Below, one piece after another: positions 1 to 6,805 of a stretch of 12,191 nt of DNA. The notes beneath the pieces were generated by a model. That model was not told the origin of the DNA. It searched no databases and saw nothing but the letters and a program-made list of their open reading frames with translations. A program made the position numbers and the translations under genes. Position 1 is the first letter of the stretch; each line of letters begins with the position of its first letter. Origin of the DNA: Magnetovibrio sp. (GTDB lineage: Bacteria; Pseudomonadota; Alphaproteobacteria; Rhodospirillales; Magnetovibrionaceae); assembly GCA_016763895.1 (NCBI GenBank), contig JAESSV010000152.1, forward strand, positions 1 to 12,191, in the 5' to 3' direction.

Positions 1-590
1 ATGAATCTGTGCACAACATTGACCGTTTATTACCCGCACTCAATGAAATTTCTAAACACAACGATAATCAAGTCCCGCCCATCGACAAACATATTGCGGC
101 TTTCATCGCGACCCATTTCAATCAAGACGTTCACACCCAATTAAAAACCCTGGATTCGGAACAAGAAGACGTCTCAACGCTCGGCTTGTTGAGTATGTAT
201 GCGCTTATTCAATGGAAGCAAGATCACAAAAACCTCTTTGAGCTGACCAGTTGGTTTGGAAATTTACTGCAACCCGTCATCCAAACCTATCACAGCCACA
301 CCACCCAACGCACCATTGAGCAAGAAATCCCGGCCATCATTCGCCAAGGAAACCTTCCCAACCTCTTTGACCTGATTGATAACCCGGAACGCCGCAACTT
401 AGATAGCCTGACCTTTAGGCAGGCTCAATATCAGTTTTCTCAGGCTGAAGAAGAAATCCAAGGCATGGTTGGTGAAGACATTAACCAAGAACAAATTGCA
501 CTTGAAAGCGGCGAAACAGCCACAGCCATGTTTGCCGTAATCGCCAGTATGTTGGCATCATCCGTCATTATATTTTTCATGTTGATGTAA
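1..590 (+). CDS. Unrecognised protein, 3' part only, with C-terminal membrane tail
   Basis: The reading frame is open from the left edge (first whole codon at base 3) and stops at 588-590. A GTG at base 9 could be a start and would give 193 residues, but no ribosome binding site precedes it, so the gene most likely begins outside the window. The visible part is mostly hydrophilic and probably helical, rich in Gln, Asn and Glu, with motifs such as PPIDKHIAAFI near the visible N-terminus. It ends in one hydrophobic stretch of about 20 residues (counted from GTG, about 173-193, running to the last residue), as in a tail-anchored or C-terminally anchored protein whose bulk faces the cytoplasm. 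I do not recognise a domain. The next gene starts 10 bp downstream on the same strand, so the two are probably co-transcribed. It is clearly coding; its function is unknown. Confidence 0.7.
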   Translation, partial: ESVHNIDRLLPALNEISKHNDNQVPPIDKHIAAFIATHFNQDVHTQLKTLDSEQEDVSTLGLLSMYALIQWKQDHKNLFELTSWFGNLLQPVIQTYHSHTTQRTIEQEIPAIIRQGNLPNLFDLIDNPERRNLDSLTFRQAQYQFSQAEEEIQGMVGEDINQEQIALESGETATAMFAVIASMLASSVIIFFMLM

Positions 591-600
591 GGAAGACGCC

Positions 601-1092
601 GTGAGCAATCAACAAACACCTGAAACAAAAGCCAAAAACAATGCCTTAACGTGGGTGCTGTTGGTTGGAACTTTTCTGGTGGTTCTTGCAGGCCCGACCA
701 TGATCGTCTTATTTTTTGGATTATTGCCAAGCTTTGTTGCCATCATCGTGGATCACAGCAAGGGGAAGAGTGCTGCGTTTTGTGTTGGCTCCATTAACTT
801 TATTGGCGTATTTCCGTATGTGGTTAAACTGTGGGGCACCGACAACACATTCAACGATGCCTTTGCCATCACCACCGATCTTTTATCCATGTTGGTGATG
901 TACGCATCGGCAGCGTTTGGTTGGTTGTTCTTTATGTTTTTACCCCCGCTGATTGCTTCCGTTGTCGTTATTATGCAGCAACGCAAGGTTGCCCAACTTC
1001 GCGGCGAACAAAAAGACTTGATTGAAGAATGGGGAGCAGATGTCACGGCCATCGTCGATTTAAAACGCACACCCCCCGATAATCGAAGATAA
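601..1092 (+). CDS. Unrecognised small integral membrane protein
   Basis: This encodes 163 residues from a GTG start. The start is supported by AAGGAAG at 589-595, which overlaps the stop codon of the preceding gene; the next in-frame Met lies inside the first membrane segment. Residues about 17-50 form a long hydrophobic stretch (one long or two short spans), about 58-75 a second, and about 93-126 a third containing a PP pair. Residues 127-163 form a charged, probably helical cytoplasmic tail (QQRKVAQLRGEQKDLIEEWG). I can name no family with certainty. It probably shares a transcript with the upstream gene, whose product also has a membrane segment, so the two may act together at the inner membrane. 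The stop codon lies only 2 bp from the stop of the convergent rpoH gene, leaving no room for a separate terminator. Confidence 0.75.
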   Translation: MSNQQTPETKAKNNALTWVLLVGTFLVVLAGPTMIVLFFGLLPSFVAIIVDHSKGKSAAFCVGSINFIGVFPYVVKLWGTDNTFNDAFAITTDLLSMLVMYASAAFGWLFFMFLPPLIASVVVIMQQRKVAQLRGEQKDLIEEWGADVTAIVDLKRTPPDNRR

Positions 1093-1094
1093 TT

Positions 1095-2036
1095 TTAATG
1101 CGAGACTTTTGCTGAAATCACCGCATTTCTTACTGTTTTTTGGAGTTTTTCGAACGCACCAACTTCAATTTGACGAACCCGTTCGCGCGATATTGAAAAT
1201 AATTTAGACAAACTTTCCAAGGTTACGGGCCTGTCTTGCAAACGCCGTTCGGTCAAAATTTTGCGCTCACGTTTTGAAAGACCTTTCATCGCCCCCGCCA
1301 ACAATTCACGGCGGTGCATCAGTTCTTGGAAATTTGACAGAGCGTCTTCTTGGCTGATCCGATCATCTTCCAACCAATCCATCCATTCGCCCTCACTGTC
1401 CATCCGCTTCGGGGCGTTCAGGGATGCATCTCCTCCGCTTAAACGGCGGTTCATATTGACGACTTCGTGTTCGGGAACGGATAAACTTTCAGATATTTGT
1501 GAAACATGTTTGGGGCTAAGGTCCCCTTCTTCATAGCCTTTCATTTGACCCTTAAGACGGCGTAAATTGAAAAATAATTTCTTTTGTGCCGCCGTCGTGC
1601 CCATTTTGACCAAAGACCAGGAATGCAAAATATATTCTTGAATAGACGCTCTGATCCACCACATAGCATAAGTAGAAACTCGAAACCCTTTGCTGGGATC
1701 AAAACGATTGACCGCTTGAATCAAACCAACATTGCCTTCAGAGATCAAATCCGCCAAGGGCAAGCCATACCCGCGATTTCCCATGGCGATCTTGGCGACC
1801 AGTCGCAGATGGCTGTTGACCATATGATGAGCCGCTTTTTCTTCGCCCAAGTCCACCCAACGGTGGGATAAGTCTTGTTCTGCTTTGACACTGAGCATGG
1901 GGAATTTGCGAATTTCTTGGAGATAGCGCGAGAGATTTTGTTCTGGAGAAATACCCAACCGGGCAACTTGGGCTAAGGACTTTACAGTTTCTTTTTTTCG
2001 AAATATTTTGCTAATTGTTTTTGTGGACTTAACCAT
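1095..2036 (-). CDS. rpoH: Heat-shock RNA polymerase sigma factor RpoH (sigma-32)
   Basis: This is a 313-residue group-3-like sigma factor that directs RNA polymerase to heat-shock promoters (chaperones, proteases). Region 1.2/2.1 starts near residue 32 (QNLSRYLQEIRKFPML). The conserved region 2 core follows at about 90-135, with DLISEGNVGLIQAV, RFDPSKGFRVSTYAMWWIRASI and the -10 recognition helix. The RpoH box QKKLFFNLR is at about 151-159 and marks this as RpoH rather than RpoD. Region 4.2 with its helix-turn-helix (LSKLFSISRERVRQIE) lies near the C-terminus. I chose the ATG at 2034-2036 because GGAG sits 9 bases upstream at 2046-2049; an in-frame TTG at 2051 would overlap that site. This leaves a basic N-terminal extension of about 27 residues before the family core. 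The gene lies downstream of rluD on the same strand, an arrangement common in alphaproteobacteria, with its own candidate promoter in the gap. Confidence 0.95.
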   Translation of the reverse strand: MVKSTKTISKIFRKKETVKSLAQVARLGISPEQNLSRYLQEIRKFPMLSVKAEQDLSHRWVDLGEEKAAHHMVNSHLRLVAKIAMGNRGYGLPLADLISEGNVGLIQAVNRFDPSKGFRVSTYAMWWIRASIQEYILHSWSLVKMGTTAAQKKLFFNLRRLKGQMKGYEEGDLSPKHVSQISESLSVPEHEVVNMNRRLSGGDASLNAPKRMDSEGEWMDWLEDDRISQEDALSNFQELMHRRELLAGAMKGLSKRERKILTERRLQDRPVTLESLSKLFSISRERVRQIEVGAFEKLQKTVRNAVISAKVSH

Positions 2037-2045
2037 AACATGAAT

Positions 2046-2049
2046 CTCC
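2046..2049 (-). promoter_or_regulatory. Ribosome binding site of rpoH
   Basis: GGAG on the minus strand lies 9 bases upstream of the ATG at 2036. It decides the start, because the longer frame's TTG start at 2051-2049 overlaps this site itself. The SD could pair weakly with a TCCA at 2062-2065 just upstream (4 bp), a stretch that overlaps one arm of a leader hairpin. Confidence 0.65.
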
Positions 2050-2062
2050 AAAATAATCGCAT

Positions 2063-2106
2063 GGACCCAAAGGTCTGATTTTAGACCGCATAGTAATTAT
2101 GCGTCT
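2063..2106 (-). promoter_or_regulatory. Structured rpoH 5' leader with overlapping, mutually exclusive hairpins
   Basis: Three inverted repeats overlap in sequence. Hairpin A has arms 2083-2092 and 2098-2106 (AGACCGCATA against TATGCGTCT, 9 pairs with one bulged base). Hairpin B has arms GGTCT 2072-2076 and AGACC 2083-2087 with a 6-base loop. Hairpin C has arms GACC 2064-2067 and GGTC 2072-2075 with a CAAA loop, extended by one wobble pair. B shares one arm with A and the other with C, so the RNA can hold either A plus C, or B alone. The array ends about 14 bases before the rpoH SD. The pairing can be read directly from the sequence. A role as thermosensor or other translational switch is inference, although translational control of rpoH by RNA structure is known in other bacteria. 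Confidence 0.4.
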
Positions 2107-2119
2107 AATATACTTGACA

Positions 2120-2147
2120 ACGATACTTGGTTTAAAACTGGAGTCAA
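2120..2147 (-). promoter_or_regulatory. Candidate sigma-70-type promoter for rpoH
   Basis: Minus-strand TTGACT (2142-2147, 5 of 6 to TTGACA) and TATCGT (2120-2125, 4 of 6 to TATAAT) are separated by 16 bases in the gap after the rluD stop. A start near 2112 would give a leader of about 75 bases containing all three hairpins. This is a pattern match only; read-through from rluD may also occur. Confidence 0.35.
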
Positions 2148-2148
2148 A

Positions 2149-3138
2149 TTATATTTTTAATTCATCATACAAATTGCAGATAAGGTTATCTTTTTGATTT
2201 TGAAGAAACATCTTTTCCTGCGTCGTTGGATGGACGAATCCCAGTTCATAGGCATAGAGAGCCTGATGGTCCAATTGATCAACGATAGCACGGGCGTGAG
2301 GCGTTAGCTTGGACCGTCGAGACTTGCCCCCGCCGCCATAAACAGGATCGCCGATGATGGGGTGACCGATGGACGTCATATGTACTCGAATTTGATGCGT
2401 TCGCCCCGTTTCCAATCGACATTCAACCAAGGCGGCAACATCGCCCAAAGTCTTGAGCACCTTGAAATGCGTCACCGCAGATTTACCGCCACGATCCACA
2501 ATCGCCATTTTCTTGCGGTTCTGGGGGCTTCGACCAATGTGACCTTCGATGGTTCCTTTGGGCGGCATGGGCACGCCCCACACCAGAGCCAAATAGGCTC
2601 TGTCCATGGAATGATCCGCAAATTGTTCGCATAAGGCAACATGTGCGGCATCATTTTTGGCCGCAATCATCAACCCGCCCGTGCCCTTGTCCAAACGATG
2701 TACGATGCCTGGGCGAGCCACCCCCCCAATCCCGGAAAGGCTGGCACCGCAATGAAATAACAAAGCATTTACAAGTGTTCCATCCGCATTGCCGGCTGCG
2801 GGATGAACCACCAGCCCGGGCGGTTTATCAATGACAATGACGTCGTCGTCTTCATAAACAACGTGCAAAGGAATATCTTGAGCAACTGGCTCGGCCGCCA
2901 CCACAGCCGGAATATGCACGGTGTATTCTTCGCCGTCCCGAACCTTCCGGGATGCGTCTTGTGCGGGTTGTTCGACGGATTTTAGGGTCAAGGTGACATG
3001 ACCTTGATCCATCAACGCTTTGATGCGCGATCGAGAATATCCCTCGACCTCTTCCGCTAAAAACTTGTCCAATCGAACCCCGGCCTTGTTTTTAGGTACC
3101 TTGACGGTGTATGTGGTCTGTATATTGTTATTTTTCAT
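2149..3138 (-). CDS. rluD: Ribosomal large subunit pseudouridine synthase, RluD family
   Basis: This 329-residue enzyme converts specific uridines in 23S rRNA (in E. coli RluD, the helix 69 uridines) to pseudouridine. An S4 RNA-binding domain lies at about residues 20-80 (VRLDKFLAEEVEGYSRSRIK). The RluA/RsuA-type catalytic domain follows from about 88, with DVIVIDKPPGLVVHP at about 100-113 and the signature HRLDKGTGGLM, whose Asp150 is the expected catalytic residue. The motif RTHQIRVHM, also typical of the family, lies further on. The length is normal. The ATG at 3138 begins a proper N-terminus, but only a poor SD is visible before it. The start lies just 16 bp from the start of the divergent gene at 3155, so its promoter must lie inside that gene. 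rpoH follows on the same strand. Confidence 0.95.
   Translation of the reverse strand: MKNNNIQTTYTVKVPKNKAGVRLDKFLAEEVEGYSRSRIKALMDQGHVTLTLKSVEQPAQDASRKVRDGEEYTVHIPAVVAAEPVAQDIPLHVVYEDDDVIVIDKPPGLVVHPAAGNADGTLVNALLFHCGASLSGIGGVARPGIVHRLDKGTGGLMIAAKNDAAHVALCEQFADHSMDRAYLALVWGVPMPPKGTIEGHIGRSPQNRKKMAIVDRGGKSAVTHFKVLKTLGDVAALVECRLETGRTHQIRVHMTSIGHPIIGDPVYGGGGKSRRSKLTPHARAIVDQLDHQALYAYELGFVHPTTQEKMFLQNQKDNLICNLYDELKI
3101..3128 (+). promoter_or_regulatory. Candidate promoter for the 3155-4475 gene unit, inside rluD
   Basis: TTGACG (3101-3106) and TATTGT (3123-3128) have a 16-base spacer and end about 27 bp before the ATG at 3155. They lie within the antisense of the first codons of rluD, as expected because the divergent gap is only 16 bp. 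Pattern match only. Confidence 0.3.
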
Positions 3139-3154
3139 TTTAAGGTCTTAACAC

Positions 3155-3535
3155 ATGAATGCACTCAAGGGCGTCGTCATTTTAATGAGCCTGTTAATTG
3201 CCGTCTTAATGACGATGATGGCGTATGGACTATACCAGAAGTCACAAAACTCTGACTTTAAGTTTTTTAACTTCAATGACACCTCACAAGCGCCAGCGGA
3301 AAATATACCCTCAGCCCCCGTATCGGGTGCGCTTAAAAGGCCAACACAGGTTTTGAAAGCCTCTTTTGGTGATGTTACCTTGGACTTGGCCCCCGGAGCC
3401 AGCATTGTTTCGGCAACACCCTCGGGGCAACAGTTGGTGATCATCACCGCGAACGATGGCATCCGGGCCGATCAAGTGTGGATGTTGGACTTAACCAGCG
3501 GCAAAATTTTGGGCCGCGTCCACGCAGGACAATAA
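3155..3535 (+). CDS. Small membrane-anchored protein, DUF6476-like
   Basis: This 126-residue protein has a single hydrophobic segment at about residues 5-27 (VVILMSLLIAVLMTMMAYGLY), so it is probably an N-in anchor with the rest in the periplasm. A low-complexity linker follows (to about residue 65). The C-terminal part of about 55 residues looks beta-rich (VTLDLAPGASIVSATPSGQQ and a WMLDLTSGKILGRV ending reminiscent of a single beta-propeller-like blade). I believe it resembles the short uncharacterised alphaproteobacterial DUF6476 proteins found beside rluD, but I cannot confirm this here. AAGG at 3142-3145 precedes the ATG. The gene is the first of a tight three-gene unit; the metallopeptidase gene starts 4 bp after its stop. 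Its function is unknown. Confidence 0.8.
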   Translation: MNALKGVVILMSLLIAVLMTMMAYGLYQKSQNSDFKFFNFNDTSQAPAENIPSAPVSGALKRPTQVLKASFGDVTLDLAPGASIVSATPSGQQLVIITANDGIRADQVWMLDLTSGKILGRVHAGQ

Positions 3536-3539
3536 TGTT

Positions 3540-3980
3540 ATGGCTTTGATCGCGATCCCTACGGATCTTTTGGACACCATCAAAGCTCACGCTGAAGCAA
3601 CCTATCCCAAAGAATGTTGTGGTTTATTGGTGGGGGTAACGGCCCCAGACGGCATGGTCCATGTTCAACGCGTGGTGCCCAGCCCCAACACCACCCAAAA
3701 AAACCAAAAAGACTCTTTTGAAGTGGATGCCAAGGTTCGCTTTGACGTTATGCGGTCGCATGAAAACACCGACCAAGACATCGTCGGCCATTATCATTCC
3801 CATCCCGACCACCCCGCCAAACCGTCCAAGACCGACATCGACATGGCGTTTGAGCCTGAATTCGTGTGGATGATTGTCGCCGTTGATCAAGGTCTGGCAA
3901 CCGACGTTAAGGCATGGCGGCTGGACTTGGAAAATCGCTCTTCCACGCCCCTCACCTTGCTTGTGTCTCAGGCGGAATAA
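3540..3980 (+). CDS. M67-family (JAMM/MPN) zinc metallopeptidase
   Basis: This 146-residue protein spans a complete bacterial JAB/MPN domain. The JAMM zinc site is intact: Glu25 in YPKECCGLLVG, His86 and His88 in HYHSHP, then Ser96 and Asp99 in the S-x-x-D element. Such enzymes cleave peptide or isopeptide-like bonds. Characterised bacterial relatives trim the C-terminus of ubiquitin-like sulfur carriers, but no sulfur-carrier, E1-like or cysteine synthase gene is visible nearby, so the substrate here is unknown. There is no signal peptide, so it is cytosolic. The ATG lies 4 bp past the preceding stop, with AGGA at 3526-3529, and its own stop directly abuts the greB ATG. Translation of the three genes is therefore probably coupled. 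The family assignment is firm; the function is open. Confidence 0.9.
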   Translation: MALIAIPTDLLDTIKAHAEATYPKECCGLLVGVTAPDGMVHVQRVVPSPNTTQKNQKDSFEVDAKVRFDVMRSHENTDQDIVGHYHSHPDHPAKPSKTDIDMAFEPEFVWMIVAVDQGLATDVKAWRLDLENRSSTPLTLLVSQAE

Positions 3981-4475
3981 ATGGCATCCGATTGCATCAC
4001 CCCCAAAGGCTTTAAAACCCTTCAAGATGAATTGAGCCAGCTTTGGGAAGTTGAACGCCCCAAAGTGGTGCGCACGGTGCATTGGGCCGCAGGAAATGGG
4101 GATCGTTCGGAAAACGGGGATTATATCTATGGCAAAAAACGTTTGCGCCAAATTGATGGGCGATTACGATTTTTACGCAAACGTCTGGAAAGCCTCACGG
4201 TTGCTGATCCACGAGACCAAAAAAATCAAAGCCAAATATTCTTTGGGGCTACCGTAGAATACGAAAGAGGAAATTGTGATTTAAAATCCAACACCATCGT
4301 TGGCAAAGACGAAACCGACCCGGCCTTGGGCTTGATCAGCATTGATTCCCCCATCGGGCGGTCTTTGCTGAAAAAATCGGTGGGCGATTTGGTTGTCGTG
4401 CATACGCCTGCGGGTGAAGAAGAACTGGACATTGTCCGAATTTCTTATCCACCTAAAGATTCAGACCAACGTTAA
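3981..4475 (+). CDS. greB: Transcription elongation (transcript cleavage) factor, GreB type
   Basis: This 164-residue Gre factor enters the secondary channel of stalled RNA polymerase and stimulates cleavage of backtracked RNA. The N-terminal coiled coil covers about residues 8-75. The tip acidic pair is present as Asp41 and Glu44 (GDRSENGDY), the same positions as in E. coli GreA/GreB. The basic stretch after it (KKRLRQIDGRLRFLRKRLE) is GreB-like rather than GreA-like. The C-terminal FKBP-like domain ends with GDLVVVHTPAGEEELDIV. The ATG follows the stop codon of the metallopeptidase gene with no gap, indicating translational coupling. It converges with the gamma-glutamyltransferase gene; the stops are 10 bp apart. 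Confidence 0.93.
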   Translation: MASDCITPKGFKTLQDELSQLWEVERPKVVRTVHWAAGNGDRSENGDYIYGKKRLRQIDGRLRFLRKRLESLTVADPRDQKNQSQIFFGATVEYERGNCDLKSNTIVGKDETDPALGLISIDSPIGRSLLKKSVGDLVVVHTPAGEEELDIVRISYPPKDSDQR

Positions 4476-4489
4476 GCGGCCCGCCTTAA
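4472..4489. terminator. Small inverted repeat spanning the two convergent stop codons
   Basis: TTAAGCGGCC followed by CGCCTTAA can fold with one bulge (TTAAG-CG against CG-CTTAA) on either strand, and it contains the TAA of both greB and ggt. No T-tract follows on either side, so it is at best a weak bidirectional terminator. Confidence 0.25.
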
Positions 4490-6213
4490 TCACCCAACAC
4501 CAAGCCTTCGCGGCGGGGATCAGCGGCGCCCACCAGTCCATGGGGCTGAACAGCAATGATGTGCAAACCACTGTTTAAATCACGCACATTGACCGTGTGC
4601 CCCATGGATCTAAGGGCTGTGGCTAAATCTTGTTGATCCGGTCCACTTTCCAGGTCAACTTTGCCAAAACGGTCCACGAAATGTGGCAAGGCCAAGGCTT
4701 CAGCCACATTCATTTTCCAATCAATAACGGCCACCAAGGTCTTGGCCACATAGCCAATAATGCGCGATCCGCCGGGGGACCCCAAAACAAACTTCAGTTT
4801 CCCGTCTGGGCCATAAACGATGGTTGGCGACATGGAAGACCGGGGGCGTTTGCCCGCTTGTAACCGATTGGCCACGGGCAAACCGTTAACTTCGGGCACA
4901 AAAGAAAAATCCGTCAATTCGTTGTTGAGCAAAAACCCCCGAGCCATCACCCGAGAGCCAAAACCATTTTCAATGGTGGTGGTCAACGACACCGCATTGC
5001 CATCCCCGTCGACAATGGACAAATGAGACGTTGACGGGAACTCGATGGCATTGTCCATGGCCTGTTCTTTTGCCTCCGCCCAAGGCGGCGTTCCCGATTG
5101 GACGTTTAGGGCGGCTGTGGACGGATCGATCAAAGCGGCGCGGTCTTTTAGATATTGCACATCCAAAAGACCCGTGGCCGGCAAATCAACAAAATCACTG
5201 TCCGCCATATAACGCCCCCGATCGGCAAAGGCCAAACGGCTGGCTTCTGTCATCAGGTGGATGGTTTTGGGCGTGCGTTTGGACATGTCAAAGTTTTCTA
5301 AAATGCCCAAAATTTGCCCCACCGTCAAAGCCCCCGACGACGGGGGCCCCATGCCACACACCCGATACGTGCGGTATAAAACGCACACCGGCGGGCGTTC
5401 GACCACCGTGTAAGATTTCAGATCATTAAGGTTTAACAGCCCCGGATTATTTTTGGCGCCTTGCACCGCCTTTACAATATCCGTGGCAATTTCACCTTGA
5501 TAAAAAACGGCCGGACCTTGGGCGGCAATCAAACGCAAGGTTTGAGCGTATTGGGGGTTTTTCAACACATGGCCGGCGACCAACGGTTGGCCGGATGCGT
5601 CAAAAAAATAAGCTTTTGTATCCGGATAGGTGGCCAGTCGATCTTTGTCATTCGAAATGAGTTTTGATAAGCGCGGCGAAACAGAAAAACCTGATTCTGC
5701 CAACGCAATCGCCGGAGCCAACACACGTTTCCAACTGAGCTTTCCATAGCGAAGATGCGTTTTGTACATCAACATCAAAGTGCCCGGCACGCCAACCGCG
5801 CGCCCGCCGACGACCGCTTTGAAAAATTTCAGGGGCGTTCCATCCGGTTTTAAAAACAAATCGGGTGTCGCATGACCCGGAGCCTTTTCACGCCCATCAT
5901 AGGTCGTAATTTTGCCCAGTTTGGCGTTGTGATAAACCAAAAAAGCACCACCGCCGAGCCCGCTGCTTTGGGGTTCCACCAATCCCAAAACCATTTGTGC
6001 GACAACCATGGCATCGATGGCGTTGCCGCCGTCTTGCAAAGCCTTGTAACCGGCTTTTGATGCTAAAGGGTTCGCCACCGCCACCATAAATTTTTGGGCT
6101 TCTACGGCGAAAGTCTGACCCCGTCCCGTCGCGGCTTCGGGGGAAACATCTTGGCCAAAAGCAGGGCCCGACAACACCCCCAATACACACAAAACCTTGG
6201 CGACAACCTTCAT
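4486..6213 (-). CDS. ggt: Gamma-glutamyltransferase (exported, self-processing)
   Basis: This 575-residue N-terminal-nucleophile hydrolase cleaves or transfers the gamma-glutamyl group of glutathione and similar peptides in the periplasm. The start at 6213 is preferred because GGGAG lies 9 bases upstream and because it opens a clean signal peptide (MKVVAKVLCVLGVLSGPAFG, cleavage near residue 20). The longer frame from 6276 would place 21 polar residues before it. The large-subunit part has GGNAIDAMVVAQM, LGLVEPQSSGLGGGAF and GREKAPGHATPD. The expected self-cleavage point and nucleophile is Thr395 (codon 5029-5031, context STSHLSIVDGDGNAVSLTTT), close to Thr391 in E. coli. The small subunit carries NNELTDFSF, RPRSSMSPTIV and the oxyanion-region GSPGGSRII. 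The gene is monocistronic, convergent with greB and divergent from the cytochrome gene. Confidence 0.95.
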   Translation of the reverse strand: MKVVAKVLCVLGVLSGPAFGQDVSPEAATGRGQTFAVEAQKFMVAVANPLASKAGYKALQDGGNAIDAMVVAQMVLGLVEPQSSGLGGGAFLVYHNAKLGKITTYDGREKAPGHATPDLFLKPDGTPLKFFKAVVGGRAVGVPGTLMLMYKTHLRYGKLSWKRVLAPAIALAESGFSVSPRLSKLISNDKDRLATYPDTKAYFFDASGQPLVAGHVLKNPQYAQTLRLIAAQGPAVFYQGEIATDIVKAVQGAKNNPGLLNLNDLKSYTVVERPPVCVLYRTYRVCGMGPPSSGALTVGQILGILENFDMSKRTPKTIHLMTEASRLAFADRGRYMADSDFVDLPATGLLDVQYLKDRAALIDPSTAALNVQSGTPPWAEAKEQAMDNAIEFPSTSHLSIVDGDGNAVSLTTTIENGFGSRVMARGFLLNNELTDFSFVPEVNGLPVANRLQAGKRPRSSMSPTIVYGPDGKLKFVLGSPGGSRIIGYVAKTLVAVIDWKMNVAEALALPHFVDRFGKVDLESGPDQQDLATALRSMGHTVNVRDLNSGLHIIAVQPHGLVGAADPRREGLVLGD

Positions 6214-6289
6214 GAAAAAATTCTCCCGCTTGGGTAAGTAATTGGTGTAGCCTATGCCCTTATTTTCAAAACACAAGAAAGACTATATT

Positions 6290-6781
6290 ATGACAACAGC
6301 CCCTTTAACAAAACTAAGTCGTGCCAAAGCCCTCACCCGGCTTGGCATCGCGGTCGGAGCCCTTTACATGGCACCCGCCATAGTACAGCTCGACACGGCC
6401 CATGCTTCTGGTGCTATTTCACTGGCTTCTGATCCGTTGACCGCCCAAGAATGCAGCGATTGTCACCCCGCGTACAAACCGAGTTACCTGCGCGCTTATG
6501 CTTGGCAAAAAATTATGGCCAATTTGGGCAACCATTTTGGTGAGGATGCCAGCATTAATGATGAAACGACCCGCGTAAAAATTGAAGAATACCTGGTCTA
6601 CAATGCCAGCCGCCCCCGCAGAATTGGCCTGCGCATCACCGAAAAAAAATGGTTTAAACGCAAGCACCAGGGCCATAAAATGTTGGCGAAACTTGAAAAA
6701 AACAAAATGACTTTTTCAAATTGCGTCCTGTGCCACCGCGTTAAAACCAATGCGCGTGTCATTGACCGCCGCCCTAAATAA
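6290..6781 (+). CDS. Exported dihaem cytochrome c, DHC-like
   Basis: This is 163 residues from the ATG at 6290, chosen over an in-frame ATG at 6254 because AAGAAAG precedes it and because it places a normal Sec signal first (hydrophobic core at about 19-34, cleavage at AHA-S, 39/40). The longer start has no SD. Mature protein: haem site one is CSDCH (Cys55, Cys58, His59), followed by the DHC-like segment YAWQKIMANLGNHFGEDAS at about 70-88. Haem site two is CVLCH near the C-terminus (Cys145, Cys148, His149). DHC proteins are small periplasmic electron carriers, in Rhodobacter linked with the SHP haem protein and a cytochrome b. Neither partner gene is visible nearby, so the electron partner is unknown. 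The mature part is basic. It diverges from ggt across a 76-bp gap. Confidence 0.88.
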   Translation: MTTAPLTKLSRAKALTRLGIAVGALYMAPAIVQLDTAHASGAISLASDPLTAQECSDCHPAYKPSYLRAYAWQKIMANLGNHFGEDASINDETTRVKIEEYLVYNASRPRRIGLRITEKKWFKRKHQGHKMLAKLEKNKMTFSNCVLCHRVKTNARVIDRRPK

Positions 6782-6805
6782 AATATTTTTTTGCTGTTTT
6801 TTTTC

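Noticed and set aside
3624..4151. 175-codon open frame on the minus strand across the metallopeptidase and greB genes
   Set aside because: It lies antisense to two genes with intact catalytic motifs, has no SD or family signature, and spans their junction. It is a shadow frame.
6214..6276. Longer start for gamma-glutamyltransferase at 6276
   Set aside because: It would place 21 polar residues before a clean signal peptide, and the SD (GGGAG) points to the ATG at 6213.
6254..6289. Longer start for the dihaem cytochrome at 6254
   Set aside because: There is no SD before it. The ATG at 6290 has AAGAAAG upstream and starts a normal signal peptide.
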